From an uncultured Lachnospiraceae bacterium (lineage in GTDB: Bacteria > Bacillota > Clostridia > Lachnospirales > Lachnospiraceae), in assembly GCA_910579865.1 (NCBI GenBank), contig CAJTXA010000027.1, forward strand, positions 1 to 43,558: a stretch of DNA of 43,558 nucleotides, given 5' to 3'. The translations under genes and the position numbers were made by a program. Positions 8,712 through 16,025 of this stretch are shown here, piece after piece. Below the pieces are notes generated by a model. That model was not told the origin of the DNA, searched no databases, and saw only the letters and a program-made list of their open reading frames with translations. Each line of letters opens with the position of its first letter. Position 1 is the stretch's first letter.

Positions 8712-8754
8712 TTCAAAGGCTTTGATCTCTATAGTTTAGAGACAAAGCCTTGAA
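8712..8754 (+). promoter_or_regulatory. Long stem-loop between the substrate genes and the VWA-FHA gene
   Basis: The left arm 8712-8731 pairs with the right arm 8737-8754, giving about 18 base pairs with two bulged A residues and the 5-base loop TAGTT. The arm core is AAGGCTTTG facing CAAAGCCTT. No T run follows, so it is not a standard intrinsic terminator. It sits 16 bases before the ATG at 8771 and could stabilise the upstream message, reduce read-through, or mask translation of the downstream gene. Confidence 0.6.
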
Positions 8755-8770
8755 AGGGTTGTGTAGACAG

Positions 8771-10297
8771 ATGAAAAAAGGATGGAAAAAAAGTCTAATT
8801 GCGATAGTTTTTGTGTTTTTGTTATGTCATTCTATTTCGTTGGCAGCAGAGCCAGGAAGCGTACTAAGTTTTGGAACAGAAGAAAAAAATATTGTTTTAT
8901 ATATACAAAATCCAGGAGAAACGTATGAGGTACAATGTCAGATTGGAACAAGTGAAGCAGAGGTAATAAAGAGTCATTCAATTACAGAGGATGCGATTCC
9001 AATTAAGACAATTATTTTATTGGACAATTCACTTTCTGTTGTAGAAAAATACCGTCCAACGATTCAGACAATTCTGTTGGACTTAGCGGCCAATCGAATG
9101 GTTGGAGAACAATTTACGATTGCTACCTTTTCAGAAGAAGTGAGTTATTTATTAAAAGATTGTTCAGATTATACACAGATAAAACAGACGATTGATGGAA
9201 TTTCCTATAACAATCAGGAAACTTATTTAACGGATATTTTATATGATATGTTGACAGAAATGAATACAGAAAATGAGGCCATATTGAAAAGAATTGTAAT
9301 TATTTCAGATGGTGTTGATAATAAATCTATTGGTTATACCAAAGAGGAATTATATGCTCTTTTGGAGAAAACACCATATCCAATCTATACAGTGGGCTGT
9401 ACTTATGGAAATAATAATGAACAGTTAAAAAATATGTTTGCTCTATCAAGAATGACTGGTGGAGAGTCTTATTTGTTAGATGAAGTTTCCGATTCTATGA
9501 CAGTAGTAAATGGTGTAGCAAGTTTAAATCAGGCAGTAAAGGTGATTGTTACTCCAAAGACAAAGGACTGTGATGGAACAAAAAAAGGAATTGGACTTAC
9601 TGTGACAACAGGAGAACAAACAAAAATAAGTACATTGGAAATCACAATGCCATTTTCTACTGTAGAAGAGACGATACCAGAGAAAACAACTGCTGAAACA
9701 ACGACAAAAGAGCCTATAACAGAGCCAATTTTTATAGAACCAGAGAAAAAAGAGTTTCCAATTACAGCAGTATGGATTGGCAGCGGAGTGTTATTTATTT
9801 TAGCGGCAGGAGGAGTTCTTTTTTATATCTTAAAGAAGCGGAAAGAAGGAGAAGTTTTTATTTCAGCAGGGAATCAAAAATTTGAGGAAAGAAGAGATAC
9901 TACTTTAGAAGGAAATACTCACCAGACACAGATTATGGGAGAGACAAGTCCCAATTTCGAACGTCAGGAAGGAACAGTGCTTTTATGGGGAAAAGATGTT
10001 CCTCGAAAATTGATTCTAGAGGATGTAAATAATCCAGTAAAGCGATTTGAAGTTTCTTTATCTGATTCTATCCTAATTGGATATAACAAGGGCTGTCAAA
10101 TTTGCTTGAACTATGAGGAGACTGTTTCAGGAAATCACTGTCGGATTTATGGAGAAAATGGAAAATTTTATGTAGAAAATCTAAGTAAAACAAATGGTAC
10201 ATTAATGGATGGAAAACGGGTAGTTCAAACAGCAGAAATCTATACAGGATGTGTATTGACGCTTGGAAATCTGAAAATGAAGGTTGAGATTCGATAA
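8771..10297 (+). CDS. Secreted-side VWA domain, TM segment and cytoplasmic FHA domain
   Basis: The ATG at 8771 gives a 508-residue protein with a clear signal sequence (lysines, a hydrophobic core, then SLAAEPG). A TTG 21 bases upstream lacks a ribosome site. A VWA domain (about 78-250) has the MIDAS motif DNSLS (85-89), a threonine near 151-154 and SDG (D180), so it should bind a divalent metal and a ligand outside the cell. A threonine-rich spacer leads to one TM helix (about 331-353) and a positive stop KKRKEG. The C-terminal FHA domain (about 415-508) keeps SGNHCRI and LSKTNGTLMDG and should bind phosphothreonine. This architecture can link an outer event to the kinase and phosphatase encoded nearby. 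Its stop overlaps the next start by one base. Confidence 0.9.
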   Translation: MKKGWKKSLIAIVFVFLLCHSISLAAEPGSVLSFGTEEKNIVLYIQNPGETYEVQCQIGTSEAEVIKSHSITEDAIPIKTIILLDNSLSVVEKYRPTIQTILLDLAANRMVGEQFTIATFSEEVSYLLKDCSDYTQIKQTIDGISYNNQETYLTDILYDMLTEMNTENEAILKRIVIISDGVDNKSIGYTKEELYALLEKTPYPIYTVGCTYGNNNEQLKNMFALSRMTGGESYLLDEVSDSMTVVNGVASLNQAVKVIVTPKTKDCDGTKKGIGLTVTTGEQTKISTLEITMPFSTVEETIPEKTTAETTTKEPITEPIFIEPEKKEFPITAVWIGSGVLFILAAGGVLFYILKKRKEGEVFISAGNQKFEERRDTTLEGNTHQTQIMGETSPNFERQEGTVLLWGKDVPRKLILEDVNNPVKRFEVSLSDSILIGYNKGCQICLNYEETVSGNHCRIYGENGKFYVENLSKTNGTLMDGKRVVQTAEIYTGCVLTLGNLKMKVEIR

Positions 10298-11055
10298 TGG
10301 AAATATGTTATACCATATTAAGTGAAATCGGACTGGGAAGAAAGGAAAATCAGGATGCTGTATTTGGTGCAAACGATGGTTCAGTTGGTATTTTTTTGGT
10401 TGCAGATGGTATGGGAGGACATGTGGATGGAGCCAGAGCGAGTGCAACAGTAAAGAACAATATAAAGACATGGTGGACACAATATATAAAATCAAGAAAA
10501 GAACAGGATTTCTTTCAAAATATTGAAGAGATTAAAGCGATATTAGAAGCGAGTAATCAGGAAATCTTAGATTATACAAAAGATGGAGAGCTATCTGGGT
10601 CTACTGTTGTTCTCCTTTGGATTCAGAAAGATAGTTGGGCAGTTATTTCCTGTGGAGATAGCCGCTGCTATCAGGTTCAAAATGGTTTTTTTATAGGGCA
10701 GGTTTGTCAGCTTACAACAGATGATGTGTGGGAAAACCAGCAGCAGAATATACGTGGTATGAAGGAAGAAGAGATTCGAAAACATAACAATTTTGGTTGT
10801 TTGATTCGGGCAGTAGGAACCAATCCAGATTTTAGCTGTACAGTACGAAGTGATCAAATAAAAGAGAAAACCTTGTTTGCACTGTGCAGTGATGGGATTT
10901 ATCGTTATTGTCCAGAACCATACTTTAAAAGACAGTTGCAAAAGGCAAAAAAGGTAGAACGTCTTTCTATCTGTATGGATAAGATAAGAAGTGAAGTATA
11001 TCAAAATGGAGCACTTGATAATCTTTCACTTATATTTGTACATATAACCATCTGA
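10297..11055 (+). CDS. PP2C-family serine/threonine protein phosphatase
   Basis: This 252-residue cytoplasmic enzyme has the PP2C metal and catalytic motifs in order: RKENQD (D20), VADGMGGH (D37), SGSTVV, CGDSRCY, CSDGIYRY and DNLSLIF near the C-terminus. It should remove phosphate from serine/threonine residues with Mn or Mg at the active site. The start overlaps the upstream VWA-FHA stop (TAATG), so the two are probably made in equal amounts. The likely partner is the transmembrane kinase encoded five genes downstream, giving a reversible phosphorylation switch for the secretion apparatus. The usual L-T-x-D-H motif is replaced by LTTDDVW. Confidence 0.93.
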   Translation: MEICYTILSEIGLGRKENQDAVFGANDGSVGIFLVADGMGGHVDGARASATVKNNIKTWWTQYIKSRKEQDFFQNIEEIKAILEASNQEILDYTKDGELSGSTVVLLWIQKDSWAVISCGDSRCYQVQNGFFIGQVCQLTTDDVWENQQQNIRGMKEEEIRKHNNFGCLIRAVGTNPDFSCTVRSDQIKEKTLFALCSDGIYRYCPEPYFKRQLQKAKKVERLSICMDKIRSEVYQNGALDNLSLIFVHITI

Positions 11056-11159
11056 CCAACCATCTGCCCAGTAAACTAGATGATACATCAGGAATTTCAA
11101 TAAATGCTATGGAAATTAGCTAATATATGGATTATCATAAAGAAAGGTGTGGATGGTAT

Positions 11160-12341
11160 ATGAGTGAATTTAAAGTAAAGACAAGTCATGTCAGAACTGC
11201 TGTCGAAGAGCAGAATGAGATTGCCAGACAGATGAAACAATTAGAAGATGAAATTTGGCAGATTCAAAATGAATTAAGTTTTGAAATTGCACAGAAGCAG
11301 CAAATTCGGCAGCGGTTGAAAAATACCAGAAACACGGTGTCGTCACAATCAAAAGGAATTTATGATGCCACCAAAGCACTAAATCAAATTGCCGATACAT
11401 ACGAAACAACGGAGGCAAAACTTGCAGGAAATCAGGTAAATAAGCCAAATTGGGAGCCAGTTACTAATATTACAGATGTATTAGATGTGCTTCCACAATT
11501 TCTTCCTGGTGCGATTCTAACATTACCAAATATTAAAATTCCATTAGTAAAACCAGGTTTATTAAATATTATTTTAAAAGAGCTTTTTCCAGATATTAAA
11601 ACGAAATATGGATGGAGTGAAAGTTTTCAAGATAAAAAAGATAAAACTTGGTATTCAAAAGATAAAGAGGGATTAAAAGATAGCAATATCGGTGTGGATA
11701 AGATGTTTGAGAAGAAATGGGAATCGAATTCTTCTCTTTACCATTCGGATGTAACATATGGAAATAAGGATGGAAATTATTACCACAGTGAAATGGATTT
11801 TTTAAAACAAGAAATGTATGCAGATGTATATGGTGGATTGTTTTATACCGATCCAGAAACAGGAGAGAAAAAGCTCCGCATGGCTGCTGGAGTAAATTTA
11901 GGCTATACAATGACTGCATTATCCTTAGCACAAGAGGCAAGACTAGGAGATGAAAACTTTGGTATTTATTCAAAAGTAGAAGGAACATTTGGAAAAATAG
12001 AAGGAAAAGCAAATGCCATTGTTGGACTATATGATGCAAATGGAAACTTTAATCCAAATGCTTATGCAAAGTTAGCAGGAGAGGTAGTTTTAGCAGAAGT
12101 TACAGGAAAAGTAGGAACAAATCTATTTGGAACGGATATTGGTGTAGAGGCAGGGATTAATTTTGGTATAGGTGCCCATGCAGAATTTGGCTATAAAGAT
12201 GGAAAATTTAGTATGGATGTTGGTGCTTCTTTAGGATTAGGAGGCAGTGTAAAGTTAGAAGTAGATATTGGTGGCATGGTAAATGCGATAAAGGGTAATG
12301 TGACAGAAAAATGGACGAAGTTTATGGGACTTTTTCATTAG
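11160..12341 (+). CDS. Putative T7SS effector: WXG-like helical N-terminus and Gly/Ala-rich repeat C-terminus
   Basis: The N-terminal 90 residues form a charged helical hairpin ending in the export-like YxxxE (YETTE), as in the targeting halves of large T7SS substrates. A proline-rich hydrophobic linker follows (about 110-145). The C-terminal half (about 230-390) alternates small and aromatic residues in repeats such as VEGTFGKIEGKANAIVGLYD and GAHAEFGYKDGKFS, a beta-rich pattern ending in LGLGGSVKLEVDIGG. No catalytic motif was recognised. A membrane-active or self-assembling toxin is possible but unproven. ATG 11160 is preferred over 11127 because the residues between look unlike the family; neither ribosome site is strong. 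Two DUF4176 genes follow directly. Confidence 0.65.
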   Translation: MSEFKVKTSHVRTAVEEQNEIARQMKQLEDEIWQIQNELSFEIAQKQQIRQRLKNTRNTVSSQSKGIYDATKALNQIADTYETTEAKLAGNQVNKPNWEPVTNITDVLDVLPQFLPGAILTLPNIKIPLVKPGLLNIILKELFPDIKTKYGWSESFQDKKDKTWYSKDKEGLKDSNIGVDKMFEKKWESNSSLYHSDVTYGNKDGNYYHSEMDFLKQEMYADVYGGLFYTDPETGEKKLRMAAGVNLGYTMTALSLAQEARLGDENFGIYSKVEGTFGKIEGKANAIVGLYDANGNFNPNAYAKLAGEVVLAEVTGKVGTNLFGTDIGVEAGINFGIGAHAEFGYKDGKFSMDVGASLGLGGSVKLEVDIGGMVNAIKGNVTEKWTKFMGLFH

Positions 12342-12353
12342 GAGGAATGATTT

Positions 12354-12674
12354 ATGACAAGAGAGATTAGTTTTTTTCCTATTGGTACAGTGGTAGTTTT
12401 ACAGGAATCAACAGCAGCAGTTATGATTACAGGATATCTGGCGGAGTCGGATCAAAAGCCAGGATATACTTGGGATTATTCAGGTTTTTTATATCCAATT
12501 GGACTGCGGGATGAACGACAAGTTTATACCTTTGATCATACACAGATTGAGCAGGTTTTGACAATTGGTTATCAGGATGGAGAGTCATTTGCTTTTTTAA
12601 AGCAGTTAAAGTTAGTGGCTGCAAAGTTAGCAGAGCAGGAGGATTTGCAAAAAGAGGAAGAAGAAAAACAGTAA
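12354..12674 (+). CDS. DUF4176 family protein, copy 1
   Basis: The 106-residue protein begins FFPIGTVVVLQE and contains YDYSGFLYPIG-like and TFDHTQIEQV segments characteristic of DUF4176 (compact beta fold, conserved PIG and F-x-H-x-x-I positions). Here the actual strand is WDYSGFLYPIG. Members commonly sit beside T7SS substrates and are suspected accessory, chaperone or immunity factors. AGGAGG stands eight bases before the ATG, 12 bases after the effector stop. The C-terminus is a Glu/Lys-rich tail. Confidence 0.85.
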   Translation: MTREISFFPIGTVVVLQESTAAVMITGYLAESDQKPGYTWDYSGFLYPIGLRDERQVYTFDHTQIEQVLTIGYQDGESFAFLKQLKLVAAKLAEQEDLQKEEEEKQ

Positions 12675-12707
12675 AATGTTTGGAATAAAATAAAAGGAGA
12701 GATAGAT

Positions 12708-13022
12708 ATGTTTGAAAGAACATTACCAATCGGATCGGTAGTATCTTTATATGGAGCAGAAAAACGGTTAATGGTTTTAGGATATCTAAAATATTTAAGA
12801 GGAGATGATAGAAAAGTCTATGATTATTGTGGCTGTACTTTTCCAGAAGGGTACTTAGATTCAGAGTCAACTGCAGTATTTAATCATGAGGATATTGAAC
12901 ATATTTATGCACTTGGGTTTCAGGATAAAGTACAATTTGAATTTCAAAATCGCCTGCTTCAGATTTTGGAAGAAAGAGAAGAAGAAAAGAAGAAAAGTGA
13001 GCAAAAGCCAGAGCAGGAATAA
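12708..13022 (+). CDS. DUF4176 family protein, copy 2
   Basis: The 104-residue protein shares the DUF4176 pattern with its upstream neighbour (LPIGSVVSLYG, YDYCGCTFPEG, FNHEDIEHIYALGF) and also ends in a Glu/Lys-rich tail. The two are diverged tandem copies. The conserved NHEDI segment is more typical here than in copy 1. AAGGAGA precedes the ATG. A role with the adjacent effector, as paired accessory or protective proteins, is inferred from neighbourhood only. Confidence 0.85.
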   Translation: MFERTLPIGSVVSLYGAEKRLMVLGYLKYLRGDDRKVYDYCGCTFPEGYLDSESTAVFNHEDIEHIYALGFQDKVQFEFQNRLLQILEEREEEKKKSEQKPEQE

Positions 13023-13041
13023 ACGGAAAGGAGAATTTTTT

Positions 13042-13203
13042 GTGAATGAATTGACCAATGAAATGCTGTTTTATGGTGGAATCGTTGTTGCAGCTACTTC
13101 ACTAGTGATGGCACTTCTTTATTTTTGTTTCACTCAAATAAAAAAATTACGTTTAGATGCCCGATTAAATACAGAATATGGTGAAAGGACTTATAAAAAA
13201 TAA
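13042..13203 (+). CDS. Small single-pass membrane protein (53 residues), GTG start
   Basis: The GTG start has AAAGGAGAA seven bases upstream and lies 20 bases after the DUF4176 stop. The product has a short acidic N-terminus (VNELTNEML), one hydrophobic helix (about residues 9-30, core GGIVVAATSLVMALLYF) and a basic tail (KKLRLDARLNTEYGERTYKK), predicting an N-out, C-in membrane peptide. No family was recognised. It precedes the transmembrane kinase by 12 bases and could be an accessory subunit of it or of the secretion channel. A longer frame opening at 12886 lies inside the DUF4176 gene and is spurious. Confidence 0.7.
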   Translation: MNELTNEMLFYGGIVVAATSLVMALLYFCFTQIKKLRLDARLNTEYGERTYKK

Positions 13204-13215
13204 GGGGGAAGAAAG

Positions 13216-16023
13216 ATGGCAGAGTTAATTGCCTCGACATATGAAATATTAGAAGAAATAGGAGCTGGTGGCAGTGGAACAGTGTTTTTGGCAAATCATC
13301 TTCGATTGGGAAAAAAGGTAATTTTAAAGGCTTATAATCGAAGGATTACAGCAAGACCCGAGTTGATTCGCCGAGAAGTAGATGTTTTAAAGGATTTAAG
13401 CCATTCTTATATTCCAAATGTATATGACTTTATCGTGGAAGATGAAACTTATTATACAGTTATGGATTATATTGAAGGAGAAAGTTTGGATAGGTCTTTA
13501 CTGAGAGGAGAAAAATTTTCACAGCCACAGGTAATTCAGTGGGCAAAGCAATTATTAGAGGCACTTTGCTATCTTCATAGTGAAACACATGGAAAGCCGC
13601 CAAAGGGGTATGTACATAGTGATATTAAACCAGCTAATTTAATGCGCACACCAAACAATGAAATTTGTCTAATTGATTTTAATATTGCATTAGCACTAGG
13701 AGAAGAAAATGTAATTGGCTGTAGCAGTGGTTATGCTTCTCCAGAACACTATGGATTGGATTATTCTTCTAGAAACACATTATCAGGAATAAGTAGAAGA
13801 AAGACTGTCTTGGTAGATTCAGCAAAAAGAAAAGTAATTCCAGATGTTCGCTCAGATATTTATAGTACAGGAGCAACATTATACCATCTTTTAAGCGGGC
13901 ATCGTCCATCAGAAGATGCAAAACAAGTAGATTTATTATCAGAAAAGGAATATAGTCCTCAAATTGTAAAGATTATTTCAAAAGCAATGAATCCAAATCC
14001 AGATCTTCGCTATCAGACAGCAGAAGAAATGTTATGGGATTTTTCTCATTTGCATGAAAGAGATCCCCGTATACGACGATTAAAAAGAAATCGCTTTGTA
14101 GCAGGCTTAATTTTTTCTTTTCTTTTTGCAGCAGGTGCTTTTTCGGGCATATTAGGATTAAAAAGAATGGAAACAACTGAAAATTGGCTAAAATTAGCAG
14201 AGTATGCAAAAACAGCTCTAGCGGATGGAGATGTGATAACTGCAATAGAGTATGCACTAGCAGCATTACCAATAAAAACTACTCTATGGGAACCTGCTTA
14301 TCCTGCAGAGGCACAGCGGGTACTAACAGAGGCATTAGGTGTATATGACTTAGCAGATGGCTATAAGATGCATGAGACAGTAATACTTCCTTCTGCTCCT
14401 CTTTTTATAAAACTTTCTCCTGATGGAAAGACAGCTTGTTGTGTATATGCTTATTCACTTGCAATTATAGATACAGATTCTGGTAAAATTCTTACTACAC
14501 TTTTGGTAGAAGAATCCGCTTTTTCTGAGATAGATTATTTAGATAGTCATACGATTGTATACGCTGGAAGAAATGGACTAGAAGTCTATGATATAAAAGA
14601 TAATAAGGTATTGTGGACAGGAAAGCCTGCTACTTCACTTTGCATTTCAGCAGATAGAAAAAAGATTGCAGCAGTTTATAAAGAAGAACCATTTGCAACT
14701 GTTTATCAGGCATCCGATGGAATGGTAACAAATATAGTAGATTTTAAACAGAAGCATCAACAAGTGACAGTAAATGATCAATTTGCAAATCCAAAGGATC
14801 ATGTTCTTTCGTTAAATCAGGATGGTACATGGCTAGGAGTTAGTTTTGCAGATGGTTCGTTGCAAGTTTATTGTTTAATGGATTTAGAGAAAGACATTTT
14901 ATTATTAGATGAAACTTCTGATTATACACATTTTGAAGGAGGATTTTATCAAAATTATTTTGCCTTTTCAGCAACAAATGATAGCAATTCTATTTTTGCA
15001 GTAATTGATATAGAAGAGTTAGAACAGACAGGAGGATTTGAGTCTCAAAGTGCCTTTGGCGTACAGACAGATGAAACGGGTATTTATATTAAAAATGATA
15101 ATCTTTTGGTAAAAATAGATCCTGTTACTGGAGAACAAAAACCTCTTGTGACAACTTCAGAAAGTATTTTACATTTTTCTAGAAGTGATACGCATACCTT
15201 TATTGTATCGCAAGAAGAATTTCAATTTTTTAATTCAAATGCAAATTTAATTAGTCATTATAAAAAGGAATACAATGGTGATTTTATTCAAATCGCAGAG
15301 GGAATCGCTTTGGTTGGAAATCGAGATACCCCTATGATTTATATTTTAAAATATGAAAATTATTCCAATACAGAAGTTTTTTCCTATGATATTTCCTATT
15401 TACATGATGAGGCGAGAGTAAGTGCAGATAAAAAAACAGTAATGTTATTTTCTTATGAAGAATTTCAGTTATTTGAAAAGGATGGAACTTTCATTCAGAA
15501 GGTTTCAATTCCAGATGCGGCACAAGTCTATGATCAACAGTTTATTAGAGAAGGGGAGGATTCTTGGTTGGAAGTGCTTTATAATGATGGAACAAGTCGT
15601 ATATACAGTGCAAAAGATGGTTCCCTTTTATATGAAAAAAGTGGTGAAAGACCGGATTCGAGTCTTTATGAAGAGTTTTTTACAGAACAATTACGGATTA
15701 CTTCTCCATTACATGGAACACCTGTTGTATATGATAGAGGAACAGGAAGGAAGATTTGCGAATTGAAGGAGGATGCTTATCTTACTTATATTACACAGAC
15801 AGGAGATTTTATAGTTGCTCAATATATAACTGCGGAAGGGATTTGTTATGGACAGCTTTTAAATAAAACTTGTGAAGTAATAGCAGATTTACCATATCTT
15901 TGCGATATAATTGGAGAGGAACTTTTCTTCGATTATCCAACTGGTAATATACGGAGTACCCGTATTTACAATAGAGAAGAGCTGGTTGATATAGCTCAGA
16001 ATAAAACAAAAGGAGGAAGATAG
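13216..16023 (+). CDS. Transmembrane Ser/Thr protein kinase with outer beta-propeller-like domain
   Basis: This 935-residue protein has an N-terminal kinase domain (about 8-275): glycine loop GAGGSG, lysine K38 in ILKAYN, catalytic HSDIKPAN (D136, K138) and DFN (D154) in place of DFG, then YASPEHYG in the activation region. Core catalytic residues are present, so it should be active; HSD for HRD and DFN for DFG are notable. One TM helix (about 293-314) leads to an outer part: a helical section (to about 360), then some 560 residues of short strands resembling WD/YVTN-type propeller blades (YSLAIIDTDSGKIL and similar). FHA domains encoded in this locus are expected readers of its phosphorylation. 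A ribosome site AAGGGGG precedes the ATG. Its topology matches EssB/YukC. Confidence 0.9.
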   Translation: MAELIASTYEILEEIGAGGSGTVFLANHLRLGKKVILKAYNRRITARPELIRREVDVLKDLSHSYIPNVYDFIVEDETYYTVMDYIEGESLDRSLLRGEKFSQPQVIQWAKQLLEALCYLHSETHGKPPKGYVHSDIKPANLMRTPNNEICLIDFNIALALGEENVIGCSSGYASPEHYGLDYSSRNTLSGISRRKTVLVDSAKRKVIPDVRSDIYSTGATLYHLLSGHRPSEDAKQVDLLSEKEYSPQIVKIISKAMNPNPDLRYQTAEEMLWDFSHLHERDPRIRRLKRNRFVAGLIFSFLFAAGAFSGILGLKRMETTENWLKLAEYAKTALADGDVITAIEYALAALPIKTTLWEPAYPAEAQRVLTEALGVYDLADGYKMHETVILPSAPLFIKLSPDGKTACCVYAYSLAIIDTDSGKILTTLLVEESAFSEIDYLDSHTIVYAGRNGLEVYDIKDNKVLWTGKPATSLCISADRKKIAAVYKEEPFATVYQASDGMVTNIVDFKQKHQQVTVNDQFANPKDHVLSLNQDGTWLGVSFADGSLQVYCLMDLEKDILLLDETSDYTHFEGGFYQNYFAFSATNDSNSIFAVIDIEELEQTGGFESQSAFGVQTDETGIYIKNDNLLVKIDPVTGEQKPLVTTSESILHFSRSDTHTFIVSQEEFQFFNSNANLISHYKKEYNGDFIQIAEGIALVGNRDTPMIYILKYENYSNTEVFSYDISYLHDEARVSADKKTVMLFSYEEFQLFEKDGTFIQKVSIPDAAQVYDQQFIREGEDSWLEVLYNDGTSRIYSAKDGSLLYEKSGERPDSSLYEEFFTEQLRITSPLHGTPVVYDRGTGRKICELKEDAYLTYITQTGDFIVAQYITAEGICYGQLLNKTCEVIADLPYLCDIIGEELFFDYPTGNIRSTRIYNREELVDIAQNKTKGGR

Positions 16024-16025
16024 AA

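Noticed and set aside
10202..11004. Long minus-strand frames opposite the T7SS genes
   Set aside because: They are antisense shadows of clear genes and have no family motifs.
12886..13041. Longer 105-residue frame leading into the small membrane protein
   Set aside because: It lies within the DUF4176 gene; the ribosome site supports the GTG at 13042.
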